The notes under the pieces were generated by a model. The model ran no database searches, was not told where the DNA came from, and saw nothing but the letters and a program-made list of their open reading frames with translations. Source: Triglochin maritima (taxonomy: Eukaryota; Streptophyta; Magnoliopsida; Alismatales; Juncaginaceae). From it: a DNA stretch of 64,000 bases. Location: positions 15,582,001 through 15,646,000 of the forward strand of contig OY821777.1 in the NCBI GenBank assembly GCA_963682175.1. The letters are read 5' to 3'. The position numbers and the translations under genes are program-made. Below, piece by piece: positions 42,666-54,974 of this stretch (position 1 is the first letter of the stretch; every line of letters starts with the position of its first letter).

Positions 42666-43048
42666 CGCTACCCTTAAAATTGGTTGACACTCTGTTTACA
42701 TTCCTTGTTTTTTTTCAAATGTGAGTGAAATGATAAATCTAAACCGTTGATCTTGTTTGTAACATATGCTAAACATGCATGCTAATATTGTTAAGTTTTG
42801 AGCTCATTTGCTCTAATATCAGGTGATGTCAATTTTTTAATAGATCTGGTGCGTCAAATTTTGGGTGATCGACTAGATATTGCACGCAAATGAGTTTAAA
42901 ACTTAACGAAATTAAGCATGCATATTCGTTAACAAAACTTAACGAATATGTTACAACGGTTTGAGTTTGTCATTAGTGGTTCAGATTTTAAAGAAGTAGA
43001 AGAAGAAGAAGAATGTCAACAGAGTGTCATCCAATTTTAAGGGTAGTG
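42666..43048. mobile_element. Fold-back MITE with long terminal inverted repeats
   Basis: The left end ctacccttaaaattggttgacactctg is matched by the reverse complement of gagtgtcatccaattttaagggtag on the right. The similarity extends inwards for about 150 bp per arm (left aacatgcatgctaatattgttaagttttgagctcatttg region, right caaatgagtttaaaacttaacg). No coding capacity. Target duplications are not clear, so the superfamily stays open; long arms would suit a Mutator-type element. Confidence 0.7.
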
Positions 43049-43050
43049 GA

Positions 43051-43736
43051 TCGTTATATATATATATACATATATATACATATATGAGGTCTACTACATT
43101 TTTGGATAAATGAAGTTGTTTGATGTTGATTTTTGGATTTATATCCAATGGTTGCAGGTTGATGAGCTTAAAATTGACATTTTTGGAAAGTATTTAATAG
43201 TTATGACCAATTAGTATTGATTTAATAGCAAAAAACTCAAGGCTTATTTTGCAAACTTTCATATAATAATATAAAATGGAAACCGCAATATATCTTCAAG
43301 TTCAAAATCAAATTTTCCATATTAGATTTTAATCAAAACAAAATAATACAAGAAGTCTAATTTGACGAATTAATAACACATAATATAAAACATTATTATT
43401 TTTGCACAAACCCCGTAATTATATACAAATAGGTTGTATATTAAATGCATTTTACTTGGTGGAATTTTTTATATAATGAAAATACAATCTCTATAATTTT
43501 TAAACAAAGAAAAATACTGCAATCAATTTAATAAGGAAAATGTGTTCCACACACAATTAATAGTTATTTTATGTTTATGAAAATTAAAATTAAACCATAA
43601 TTTTTTTTCTATAATTAATTTTATTCACATTAAGATATTCCACATCTGACTAAATCAATCTAACCCATTAGATTATAATCTAATGCATCCTACCGAGCAA
43701 CCGCAAATGGCGTCGACCTCACCTGAAAATCTCTCT
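43051..43736 (+). repeat. Dispersed noncoding repeat D1, copy 1
   Basis: It starts in a TA-rich run and continues with atgaggtctactacatttttgg. It aligns over its length with 55942-56600. AT-rich, no coding capacity. Both copies begin and end in TA-rich runs. Confidence 0.6.
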
Positions 43737-43739
43737 CTT

Positions 43740-43815
<76 letters not shown>
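43737..43815. repeat. TA microsatellite
   Basis: About 79 bp of nearly pure TA dinucleotides with one TTTA interruption. It joins the D1 and D2 repeats. Confidence 0.9.
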
Positions 43816-43817
<2 letters not shown>

Positions 43818-44083
43818 TTATCTAGTGAGCCTGGGGCTTAATTTTTAATTTTAAGCCCCACCATATCCACCACACATCTGAAATTGTAAGGTAGATTATA
43901 AGAAAAACGACTATGCTAATTAAAGGTGAGATTAACCGTAAATAAGATGCAATGGTGCATATATAATGTCATTGCGATTTGTAGGTCATGTGCACTTTAG
44001 GTTATGATATCTTGTATGAAGTCCTAATCTAAGTTTCTGACTTGCACCTCACGAATTCCTGAAATCCTAAGGTTCATGTATAT
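43816..44083 (+). repeat. Dispersed noncoding repeat D2, copy 1, truncated
   Basis: Gaattatctagtgagcctggggcttaattt aligns with 56608-56760 on the right. It is cut at 44084 by element B2. Confidence 0.55.
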
Positions 44084-45487
44084 TGATTGACATCATTTCA
44101 TGCTTACATTTGTATCTTATATCCATTATCTTTCACCTAAACAATGCTACGTAACGAGTTTTATGTTTGAATTTCAGAAATAAATATGTTTGAAGAGAAG
44201 AGGCATAAAAGGACCAAAAAGCAGGAAAAAAAGGACTGAGTTGAGAGACTCGAGGACTAAGATGCAAGATCAAAGAACCTGAATGTAAGATCGAAGGACC
44301 AATAAGCAAACAAGAATACTCCACACCATCATGGGAAGTATTCTGACAATTCTATTCGGATCGGAGCTCCAGCAAGCGAAGTAGATGCATCAAAGACAAA
44401 CAAAGACATCCAGAAAAGCCCAAAAGAAAGCCCAACGCGATCCAAACCCTGTAGACCGCCAATTAGCGGTCTGGGACCGCTGATTGGCAGTCCGGGTTGC
44501 TCCGGATCCAGTAGGATTTTCTTTGGGTTGTGTATTAACGTGTATTTAGTCTATTTCTGGTATATGTTTAGTCTCATACCAGGGGATTGTCCAAGATTAC
44601 CTTTTTCTATGGCTATTAATAGAACTCTTCACCTTCTATTGTAATCACTCCATGCTTAGTGGTCATTCTCTCTACTTGAAGTGAAAGCCTAAAAGCAAGA
44701 AACTCAAGTAGGGAGATGCTACTGATATTGTGAGTCTGAAATCAATAAAATTTTCCTTGTTTTGTTGCTTCTTTTATAGCTCTTGCATGTTTAGCTTAAT
44801 TGTCTTTTATTAAATCTAGTAGGCTTAGTTAATATGTTTTCCTATCTTATTGTAAGAGTTAGTTTAATGTTTAGTTAGTAAAACCACTCCCCTTTGGGGG
44901 TGGAGATGATACTTATATATGCAATTAAGAATGGAAGAATGCTTTATTTTGAAATGTGTTGATTAATATGAATGTATGCTTGCTTGTTAGAATAGAATAC
45001 TTTACTTGATAGGTTTTTCCACAAACCTTAAGAAACCTCTCATGCTTGTTTAGTTTCTGAAATGACCATCTTGTGTTTATGAATGTTAATCAAATAGGTT
45101 AGAGATTGAATTGATGGGTTTTACCATGATAAGTAGACACCTCCTATACATGAAAACACTACCTCCACTTGTGCCCATAGGAATGCATTCTTACCATCTT
45201 ATTGTATATGTGTAATCACTCCACCCCCCTAAGGGGTCTTTCTCTTCCTGATTCCAGCGTAGTATTAAGTTCTTTTAGTTTTGTCGAAGCAATCATTAGT
45301 CTATTTCCTTTGCATTTTCTTCTTAGTAGTCTAGTATAGCGTAGATTAGCATAAACAAAACTCTCCCCCCTTTTGTTGCCACTCGATTTCTGAAAAACCA
45401 GAGATTGCACTCCTCCCCGTGGATTGACCCGTATTTGCCACGTCTTCACCGACGTCGTGCACTTGCGGTAGTTTAAACGATTAAATA
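44084..45487 (+). repeat. B2 5' LTR (B1 subtype)
   Basis: TGATTGACATCATTTC...GATTAAATA. It has the U3 palindrome pair at 44454-44471 and 44475-44492 (both imperfect), the long-range pair gggggtggag 44896-44905 with ctccaccccc 45219-45228, two 40-bp units (about 45005-45050 and 45116-45160) and the U5 hairpin acgtc-ttcacc-gacgt at 45440-45455. The TATA box is changed to tattaatag. Confidence 0.83.
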
Positions 45488-45511
45488 AGTTTTTGGCGTC
45501 ATTGCCAAGGC

Positions 45512-46665
45512 GGTGCCAGTTCATACTCTTGTTTGGACGATTCGAGTGGGTTTAATTTTTGTGTTGTAGTTTTGTTTCTTGCAGGAGACTCACACGCGGA
45601 AGGGAAATCATCTGGTGAAGTTTGGAGGCGATCTGAGACTCCAAGACCGCCAGCGGCCTGAGACCCTCAACTGGCGGTCTGGTAATCTCACTTCACCTCT
45701 TTATTTCTTTGGAGTGTTGCCATAAGTGATGTAGGAATCTGGGACTCAATTTTGCATATTCTGACTATTAGATTGCTCCCAGATTAATAATCAATCTCCC
45801 TTTAAGCAACCTGGACCCTAAAACCCAAAGCAAAAGATTAGGCATTCTTTCTTGTTTAGGTCATGCATCATGTACTCGACTTAGGCACGTAGATTGTCTT
45901 TTCTTTTAGCTTTACTTTCAGTTGCTGAGTGCTGACGTGAGGTACGCATTTCCTACTCTTATTCATGCATTTCGTATGAACATGCATTAGTTAGTAGGAA
46001 GTGCATTGCAACAAGTGTGAGTTGAGCGTTTGTTTGGAGAGTTGATTGCTAGATTAAGACTCCAAAACACTACTAAAGAGGGGATGTCCCATATAAGATA
46101 AGGTGAGGGATTTCATCACCCTTTCCTTTGCCCCCAAAAACCACACTAATCAATAGCCTAATTTTAAAATCAAGTAGACATTGGCCCTAAGGATTTCGGG
46201 CGCATTAGGAGAGTGATCGGCGTCGCCCACTCAGTCGATAGTAGGAGAGACGAGATCTTCGGATCTTGACTCACTTGCTGGGCTTTGTGGTCCTCGTCGT
46301 AGGGAGGTGAGGCGTGTTGAGGTCGTGTGACCTCGCAGTCAGGTGTCGTCTAGCTGTAAGGACTTATAGCGACCTTAGGATTGTTTGAGCATTGTTTGCT
46401 GGTGTGCTTCTACCTGTACCCACCCGCCATAGCATAAGGATTTCTTCCCTTCTCTCCTGAGTCATTCTCTCTCTTTTGTGTCCTCCTGTCTTCTCCTCTA
46501 CGCACATTCTTTGTTAAAAAAAATATATTTGTGTGCGCACCTTTGTGCATGCTTGTGTGGGCATGAGACGAGAGTGGTCGTTTCACTAGGCGTGTCGTCA
46601 ACCCTGCTTCGGTAGTCGATTTCTCAACGCCTCCCTCCTCTCGTGTCGCACACAGTCCGGGTTTA
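45512..46665 (+). other. B2 leader
   Basis: It carries the 10-bp inverted pair agaccgccag (45644-45653) and ctggcggtct (45671-45680), equivalent to the palindromes in the B1 leader, and the conserved block near 46090-46150. No coding sequence. Confidence 0.6.
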
Positions 46666-49033
46666 ATGGCTGCTAATTTCCGCGAGGAGGAGTAGTTGTT
46701 GGATCCACCTGCTCCACCTGTTCTTTCTCCCATACCTCTTTGTGATCGATGCTACCCGAGCCGTACCGCTCTACCCTCATGCATCGTATTGCCCAAGGCG
46801 AATGTGAACCACTTTGAGGTTAAGCCTCAGTTTATTTCCATGCTCCCTCACTTCACAGGGAAGGGTGACCCCTATATCTTTCTCAGGGAATTTGAGAAGG
46901 TCTGTGCTATGTTCAAGCAGCAACAACTTAGCACAGACTCCATCCATCTTAGGCTTGTTCCCTTTGCACTGAAGGATGATGCCAAGAAGTGGTTGTACAG
47001 CAACCAGGCGAATGCCTTTAGGACTTGGGATGAGTTTCAGTCTGCATTCGTCTAGAAGTACTTTCCAAATCATCGCACTCAAAAACTGAGGAATGAAATC
47101 AATTCGTTTTATCAACATGAGACTGAATCATTCCATGCATACTTAGAGAGGTTCAAGGAGCTACTATCCTCATACCCTTTCCATGGCATCGAGTTGTGGC
47201 GCCTATGTCAGATTGTTTACGAGGGTCTTCACATCCTGTCCCGAACGCTCCTTGAGTCCATGTGTCAAGGAGAGTTCTTAGGAAATGATGAAAGGGAGGC
47301 ATGAGCTTTCCTAGAAAGACCTCGCTAAGAAAACCATGCAATGAGAGAGTGTAAGAGAACCACCTGCATCATCTAGCATAAGAGCGAGGATCGCAAATGC
47401 AAACTTGACTAGATCGAGTGCCGCATTTGCCGTCGATACCACTACGGCCACCGAGGCGCGCATGGCGGCCTTAATGCGCCGTATGGATTCGATTGAGCTC
47501 CAAAACCAGCACGATGTGTCACATGTGTCTACATCTGGTTCAGTTTTATGTCATTTATGTGGTAGGATAGGTCATGTAGGAGGCGAGTGTGTGTCCATTC
47601 CTCCGGATATGGAACATGTGAATGTCATCTATGATAGACTCAGGAATGACCCATATTCATCATCATATAACCTTCGATGGAGGAACCACCCTAACTTTTC
47701 ATGAAACCAAAATAATGCCCCAGGTGGTTCTTCAAACTTCTCTCGACCACCTAACCAACCACACCAACCTTCTATGTATGCACAATCTTATTAGTCACTC
47801 CAAGCTCAAATCACCAATCAATCGGGCTTCCCAAATTCCAACAATATGGAAACTCGATTCAATTCGCTTGAGAACCCTACTCGTGGACTTGAAAATTCAA
47901 TGAAAAACTTTAGGTTATCCACAAGTCAAGTTCTCACTTCAAATCAGCAGACCACCAAATCTCTAGAGCTTCATATGGATCAATTGGCTCAGTCTATACA
48001 TGAAAGAGATAGAGGGACTCTGCCTAGCCAGCCTGGGGCTAACCCCCGCACGTACCAGCAACAATACATGTAAAATGAGAGTTTGGTACCTCGGGGGTGG
48101 CAAGTGAACCATGTGGAGGAATATATTCATCGTGTCAATGCAATTGTAACCTTAAGGAATGGAAAAAAGGTTGACAATCACATTTCCTTGCCACCACCAC
48201 CACAATCTGTGCAGCCCCTCAGTGGGAATGATAGTGAAGAAGAGGCTAGGGGTAAGGGTAATACATCAACGCCTCCTTCTCAGGCACTGCAAAAAACCTA
48301 CCTGCCAAAAGCTCCCCATCCTAGTAGGTTAACCAAAAGGCAGAGTGACACAATGGATAAGATATTAGAGGTGTTTAAGCAAGTGAAGGTTAACATCCCC
48401 TTGTTGGATGTCATCCAACAAATACCTCAACATGCCAAAGTGTTAAAAGATCTCTGCACAACCAAGAGGATGACCAATGTTCCTAAGAAAGCATTCTTGG
48501 TTGCAAATGTAAGCTTACTTTTGTCAAATCCCACCTACACAAAATACAATGACCCTTGGCATCCTACTATTCAGTGTACGATAGGGGACACTAGCATGAG
48601 TAATGTATTGCTTGATTTAAGATCGGTGGTCAACCTCCTCCCATTTTTTGTTTATCAACAGTTGAACTTTGGAGAATTGAAACCAACTAAGATCACCCTG
48701 CAATTGGCGGATAGATCCATTCGCATTCCAAAGGGGATTATCGAGGATGTGCTTATCAAAGTTGGAGATTCTATATTTCCAGTAGAATTTATTGTCCTCG
48801 ATACCAATCCCGTTGCAAACACCCACTCTCAAATACCTTTAATTTTGGGTAGACCATTTCTAGCAACCTCCAACGCCTTAATTAATTGTAGAAATGGTCT
48901 CATGAAGCTCTCATTCGGTAACATGAGTGCCGAGTTTCATGTGTTTAACTCTGGTAGGCAACAAGAGCCCATGGACCAACCTTTAAATCTCAATCTCATC
49001 CGCCAATTAGAGAAAGCACCGCAAAATCAATGA
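46666..49033 (+). pseudogene. gag-pr: B2 gag-protease, broken
   Basis: The start is MAANFREEE at 46666, with a TAG at 46693, another at 47053-47055, a TGA at 47302-47304 followed by a shift, and further breaks to 48083. The gag domain (LVPFALKDDAKKWLY), a zinc knuckle CHLCGRIGHVGGEC near 47550-47592, and the KILEVFKQVKVNIPLLDVI block are clear. The protease motif is DLRSVVNLLPF; the glycine of the D-x-G site is replaced by arginine, so the protease would be dead. GRPFLATSNAL follows. The last open stretch ends QNQ followed by TGA, where B1 reads on. Confidence 0.83.
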
Positions 49034-49645
49034 ACACCCCTAACACCAATGCAACCCATTGAGAATGTTTGTGGGTCCAGCGAAAACTCATTGCATGTCT
49101 TTGCAATGCAACATAGTGAGCTGACCTCAAACATGAATGTACAAAAGGAGTGTTCGTTGCATGATTCAGTTGACACCATTAGTGAGGGGGACACACCTCA
49201 TCATATGCCCATTCTAAAAGGTATCGTCACCCCGTGTCCCATGGCCAATGAGCCCTTTGAGCTTCATAGTGAATCCAACAAGGACACACCTACGATCGAG
49301 CTTATGCATGATAATATACAAGAGGTTGGGGGGTCCTTATTGGATGACTTGGGGAGAAGCCCCATTTATAATGAAACTAGTGTTTCACATCCTTCGAATG
49401 AGCCTGAGAAACTCATTCTGATGCACCCGCATATTGGTTGGAGGGTTTTGTTCGATGAGCAACTAAACCCTAGTGAGGCAACACAACTCCACTCATTCAT
49501 GTTGCTTACACCCAACCAATATCATGATGGGTTCGAGCCTTTCAGCTTTGACCTTTCACCCCTCATGACACCCCAAAGTACCAATGAAGTGGGCCCATTT
49601 TTGCAAATCTCTGGCCCATAGGACTTGATGTTCTCATTTGATGTT
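49034..49645 (+). pseudogene. B2 C-terminal region after protease
   Basis: It matches 31990-32619 of B1. The frame is open from 49049 to a TAG at 49619-49621 and the shared MFSFDVP end lies just beyond. Together with B1 it shows that this region was a real part of the B-family polyprotein. Function unknown. Confidence 0.5.
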
Positions 49646-51039
49646 CCTTGACCAAATGATTATGAGAATATCATTGTTGATGTATATATATTGTTTAAGA
49701 AAAAAAGAAAAAAAGAAAAAAAGAAAAAAAAGTAATAAAAGACTCCACTAGTGAGCAATGATTGTTGTGGGCCCCAACCCTTGTGTATTTGGGCCCCATT
49801 TCTTTCACGTATTTGTATCCATTCTTTAGCATCTCACAGGCTTTGAGGTAATTCGGGTTTGTGTCCATCAACATAATCATGAACTTCCTTTTGCGCTTCA
49901 TGTTGGTGAGATCTTCCATGTTTCATGCATAAATCCATGTCGTATCATACTCGCATTCGTTGAGGACAATGCATGAAGTAGGTGTGAGGAGTGTTTTACG
50001 TGTGTACATAGTCGAGTCATTTCCTTTGATTTTGCTTTCTTTTGTTTGTATTGTTAGGGTAATGTTAGTGTGCTGTATTTAATATCGATATATATGCTTG
50101 CTATGATCCTTGGGTAACTTGTCTTCTTTTGCTTGCCTAGTGCTTCAAAAATTTCACATTTCTCTCAAAATCTTCATGTGTTTGCGAAATAAAATGTTTT
50201 GTGGGTTTTACGTGTGTTTAGTATGTGCAAAACCGTTAAGAGGCAAAGTAAAAGATTGCTCCCAAAAATGCCTTGAACATGATGCATTAGGATATCTAGT
50301 ACAGTTGCTTTCGAACTTATCTAGTCGATAGGATGCACCCCGGTTTTTCCCTCGAGGGCGAGTAATCATAGGGTTTCAGTACTCAAACAATTAAAGAAGT
50401 CCACCATGAACCTAGTGAGTCAATAATTCATGTATGTTAATTTGAGGAAGTTTGTTGTAGTCAAAGACCCTTTAAATCTTGTTGTGAGACATTAAGTGTA
50501 GGGGTTTTGGTTCATGTGTAAATAAGAAATAAGTGAGTAGGTATTCTCTCTTCTCGCACGACTCCTATCACTCAGGAAAGTAGGTCTGAGGGGACTTTGT
50601 GCCTGGTGTTTTCGAGTCATCTGACTTGGGATGCACTGACCGAACTCCCGTTACACGGGTGGTAGGGATTGCTCTATGTGGAGATTTGGGGAAAGGTGTA
50701 CGTGATAGTGTAAGTCCTCATAGGCAATGATGCACGAAACCTGACCCTGGGAGAATGAAGCTCCAACTAATAAAAAGAAAAGATGAAAAAAAATAAGAAA
50801 AAAATGGTAAAGCAAATAAGAACCTTAATGGACTTTACACTTTGTATCACTTGAGGATGTTGAGGTTTCCATGTCTTTCACTTAAGTCCTTAATTAACTT
50901 TCACGAATGATTCACTGGGCTAAGTGTGAGGACTGATTACATATATAAAGTCGGCCCGTAGGATTACCGCGTCCGATAATCGACAAAATAAGTCCAACAA
51001 GTTAAGTGTCAAGATTGAATAATGCATCTATGTTCGGAT
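49646..51039 (+). other. B2 3' noncoding region
   Basis: Parallel to 32620-33991 in B1. It holds an A/G-rich run (49697-49735), the gaggacaatgcatgaagtaggtg phrase with a decayed internal purine tract, and the shared blocks near 50320-50360 and 50570-50670. No gene seen. Confidence 0.55.
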
Positions 51040-51165
51040 TTTGTGGGTATATCCTTTGAAACCCCTCAGGAGACAACACTCCTCCTCCTTGGTGACAAGG
51101 AGGTTTAACGGCTTGTTGCACGTGCTAAGTGCAACCGTGATTCCTACGATAGTGAGTTAGGATTC
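51040..51165 (+). other. Conserved two-hairpin block, B2 copy
   Basis: Hairpin I cctcctt-ggtgac-aaggagg (51084-51103) and hairpin II gttgcac-gtgctaa-gtgcaac (51115-51135). The stems are intact although the nearby coding region has decayed. Confidence 0.65.
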
Positions 51166-51219
51166 TTTTTTTTCGTATGCTTTTCTCTTTCTTTGTTTTG
51201 CTTGGGACTAGCAAAAGTT

Positions 51220-51233
51220 AGGTGTGGGGATAT
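51220..51233 (+). other. Polypurine tract of B2
   Basis: Aggtgtggggatat, one base before the 3' LTR. Confidence 0.7.
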
Positions 51234-51234
51234 T

Positions 51235-52835
51235 TGATTAACATCATTTCATGCATACATTTGTGTCTTATATCCATTATCTTTCACCTAAACAATGCTA
51301 CGTAACGAGTTTTATGTTTGAAATTCAAAAATAAATAGGTTTGAGGAGAAGAAGCATAAAATGACTTAAAAGCAGGAAAAAAGACTGATTTGAGAGACTT
51401 AGGGACTTAAGATGCAAGGGAGAATGACCCGAATGTAACCCCAAATGACCAATGAGCAAATGAAGAAACTTCACGTCATCATGAGGAGTATTTTGGCAAT
51501 TAGATTCGGGCCGACACTTCTATAACCGATCCGAGTGCACCCCTTGTGAAGAATTGAAGCAATAAAGAACATATCCGAAAATGGGTCGGATCCGGGAAAA
51601 AATGACCTCCAATTGGTGGTCTTGGACCGCCAATTAGTGGTCCATTTGTCTCCGAATCCGACCCAGTTTCTCCAGAACATGGGTTATGTGTTATGTGTAT
51701 TATGGGAATATTTTATTAGTCCCACATCTGGGGATTGTCCCCGATTACCTTTTTCTATGGCTATAAATAGAACTCTTTACCTTCTATTGTATTTTACCCA
51801 TTGCATGGTGACATTCTCTCTACTTGGAGTAAGCATTGGAGAAAAACCTCAAGGTGGAGAAGAATGCTACTAGTAATGTGAGTCATTTAATAAAATAATT
51901 TTTCGTTGTTTTGTTCTCATGTTGTTTCTTTTTTATGAATGTTTAGCTTAGTCTTATTTCTTTGATCTTAGGCTAAATTAGTTAGAATGTCTCCTTTCTT
52001 CTTTAGTTTAATTGCTAGAATAATGTGTAGTGAGTAGATCCATCACCTTTGGGGGGTGGAGATGATGTTCATATATATTGTGAAGTTTGGATGTTTGATG
52101 AATTTTTGATTGTGTAGACTTGCATGTTTTGTATGTTCATTAGGGGTATTTTTAATCATCTACATGTTGGGGAATTTTGATGGGTTTTGCCATAAGATTT
52201 AGACACTTCTCATGCTTAGTTTTCTCTTGATTATTGACTGAAAATTCCTGTTGAATATGCTACATGTTAGTTATGTGTTTGCATTTGTGTTTGCTTGCTT
52301 GATTGAGTGAAGAAACTTTGTTTTGATGGGTTTTGCCATAACATTTAGACACCTACCATGCTTACCTTTGTTCTTCACATGAGTTTATGGTTTTTGATGA
52401 GTTTTGCCATATCTTTAGACACTTCTCATGCTGAGCCTAACCTTATGATAATCAAGTAGTAATTGTCGATACATTGTGTGAATGGATTGATAGGTTTTAC
52501 CAAATCTTTAGACACTTCCTATGCATGACACACACAACACACACACATACATGCTTACATGCATCATTCATCACTTATTTCACTTCATATGTGCACACAC
52601 TCCACCCCTTAGGGGTTTCTCTTCCTCATTCTCAATCTTTCGTTGATTTCTTTCGTATTTCTTACTTACTAGTTTAGTGTAGTTAGCTTTAGCACCATAT
52701 ACAACTCTTCTCTCCTTTTTCGCCATCTGATTTCGGTCATACCAGAGGCTACTCACCTCCCTGCGGACGACCCGTACTTGCCCCGTCTTCACCGACGGCT
52801 ATGCACTTGCGGTCTAAATTTAAAATGAACAAACA
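51235..52835 (+). repeat. B2 3' LTR (solo-LTR subtype)
   Basis: TGATTAACATCATTTC...ATGAACAAACA. U3 palindromes at 51604-51621 and 51625-51642, TATA at 51762-51770, long-range pair ggggtggag 52053-52061 with ctccacccc 52600-52608, four 40-bp units (52177-52528), U5 hairpin ccgtc-ttcacc-gacgg at 52783-52798. It aligns better with the solo LTR than with the 5' LTR of its own element. Confidence 0.83.
52177..52528 (+). repeat. Four spaced 40-bp units in the R-U5 region
   Basis: Units with gggttttgccat...tttagacacttctcatgc occur at about 52177, 52323, 52394 and 52487, separated by unrelated spacers. B1-type LTRs have two units at the equivalent place. Confidence 0.7.
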
Positions 52836-52848
52836 ACTTATAATAAAA

Positions 52849-53248
52849 CTAGTTCATACTATTCTCAATTTGAGTTGAATCCCTCACAAAGTGATCATGA
52901 ATTGAAACCTCAGATCCCTCAGACCAACTAGGTGTTTGACTTTGAAAGATTGTGCTTTGAATTTGTGGATGTGGTGGTGGTTCGATATTAGAAGATAAAT
53001 CCTCATGTTGATAAGAAATGTCACCCTCCTCACGTTCACTTAATTGTTGTGTGATCTGACTCACTTGCATTGCCAAATTTTGCAAGTAATTTTTTGTGGT
53101 TTTCATGAAATTTGGAGAGTTTGTTTCAAGGAATCATGTATGCGGTCAACAGTGAGACTCAAGTCAAAATTTTCGAGATTTTGGGGTTGGGTGTTAATGG
53201 GCTGAGAATGGGTCCAATGATTGGAGATTTTGGGGTTGGGTGTTAATT
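52849..53248 (-). pseudogene. gag: Gag fragment of a minus-strand Athila/Tat-like element
   Basis: On the minus strand the frame reads MKTTKNYLQNLAMQVSQITQQLSEREEG, the coiled region between zinc knuckle and protease that is shared with the A and B Gag proteins (compare LETQVSQLAQIIGEREKG in A). Upstream, in another open stretch to about 53248, there is a duplicated phrase with ttggggttgggtgttaat. The fragment is joined directly to the primer-site remnant of the LTR at 53259, so the leader and most of gag are deleted. Confidence 0.65.
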
Positions 53249-53258
53249 GCCAAAAACT

Positions 53259-54815
53259 TGATTGATTCGTTTTAATTAACCGCAAGTGCACGACCGCGTT
53301 GAAGCGGTGACAAATACGGGTCGATCCACAGGGAGGTGTGTCGACTTTTGTTTGTTCGAAGGCGAGAGGGAAAGAAATGAGAGAAATGAGTTATGATCTA
53401 AACTACACTACAATGCAAAAGGAATTGGAAATACGCAATAAAACTTAACCCCATAGGGGGTAGAGAAATAATGTGAATACAAAGATATGTGTATGTGTTC
53501 AATTATGCTCATCACAACATGTAGTGCATGAAAATCATAAAACTAAATCCAAATTTCCCTCCACATGAAATAAGATAACATAATATCATTAAAACATACA
53601 AACCAATAATTGGAATGAAGCTAAATGAACTCATGTATAAAGACCAAACCCCACTATGCCTGCCCATGAAATAAGATAACACAATATCATCAAAACATAC
53701 AAGACATTAATCAAGGTAAGGGCAACAAAAGCACATGCAACTACAAGCCATGTTTCCTTTATCAACTCCATCATTATCCTCACATCATCATTCCCCATAA
53801 AATAGGTCTACTAGTCTAAGCATATGCTAAGCTTCATTCAAGAGCATTAGCATATCAAAGACAAGAGTGAAATCTCATTAGATGGTTATGGAAATCATAT
53901 AAGGCTCAAAGGATTAAGATAACACGCACACACCCGATACATCACATAATCACATCACACTATTCTCCACCCCCAAATGGGGATGGAACTACTCACTAAT
54001 CATTATATTACAACCTACATTAACAAAATTAAATATTCTACTGAAAGAAAATTAAACTAAGCAAGCAAGAAATATAAAAGAAGCTAATTGAAAGGAGGTT
54101 AAACTAAAAAAAGCATGTAAGAATTAAAAGACAAGACAATATTAAAAGAAACTAAGAAAAAATATTTTATTTACATGACTCACATTACAAGTGACATTCT
54201 TCTCCACTTTGAGTTTTTGCTTAAAGACTTTTACTCCAAGTAGAGAGAATGCCACCAAGCAATAGGTGAACACAAAGGAAGGTGAAGAGTTCTATTTATA
54301 GGCATGGAAAAAGCTAATCCTGGACAATCCTCCGGTATGGGACTAAAACGCATACCAAATATGGACTAAACACAACATAATACACCACTCGACCAAATCA
54401 TGTGCGTGTTGAAGCAATCCAGACCGCTGATTGACGGTCTGGGACCGCTAATTAGTATGATCTGGTCTGGATTTGCTTGGTTTGATTCTAGCTTGATATC
54501 TTGGTGTTTGGTGTGCCCAATTGGGTTGTTAATGGTTTGGCCAAGATTTAATTGCCAAAATACTCCTCATTAAGGTGTGGAGCTTCTTGATTTGCTCATT
54601 GATTCTTTTGGTTTTACATCCGGGTCCTTCTCTTTATATCTCAATCCATAAGTCTTGCAACTTAGTCATTTTCCTTGCTTTTGAGACCTTTTATGCATCT
54701 TCTCCTCAACCATATTTATTCCTGAAACTCAAACACAAAACTCGTTACGTAGCATTGTTTAGGCTCAAAATAAAGGAGTTAAGACACAAATATATGCATG
54801 ATATGATGTCAATCA
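53259..54815 (-). repeat. Family B LTR, minus strand (5' LTR of a truncated element)
   Basis: On the minus strand it starts TGATTGACATCATATC at 54815 and ends ...GAATCAATCA at 53259, followed by agtttttggc, the start of the tRNA-Asp primer site. It has the U5 hairpin at 53293-53308 (sense accgc-ttcaac-gcggt), U3 palindromes at 54422-54439 and near 54443, a tataaatag box near 54292-54300, and the gggggtggag arm near 53965. Confidence 0.8.
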
Positions 54816-54974
54816 AGTAGGGTGTTAGTAGAATTTTGGGTATTCGGGAGAAAGATACTAGGGTGGGCATGAAGTATGATACTCAGGATTTCTAAAGTTT
54901 CCCCATTAATATGTCCTCCATGGGTACGTGAATGCGTACAGGTCATAATGAGTACCCAAACTAGATTTGTTGGC
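54816..54974. other. Unassigned segment next to the leader repeat
   Basis: It may continue the minus-strand element that supplies the leader at 54975-55936. No motif recognised. Confidence 0.25.

Larger units (their letters stand above)
44084..52835 (+). mobile_element. Element B2: gag-protease-only LTR retrotransposon with unlike LTRs
   Basis: The order is as in B1: LTR, tRNA-Asp-type primer site (45494-45511, degenerate), leader, gag-protease, C-terminal region, 3' noncoding region, polypurine tract and LTR. The 5' LTR (1404 bp) is of the B1 subtype and the 3' LTR (1601 bp) is of the solo-LTR subtype. Flanking bases (tatat left, actta right) do not match. The element is therefore likely a recombination product. 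The coding region is more decayed than in B1. Confidence 0.85.
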
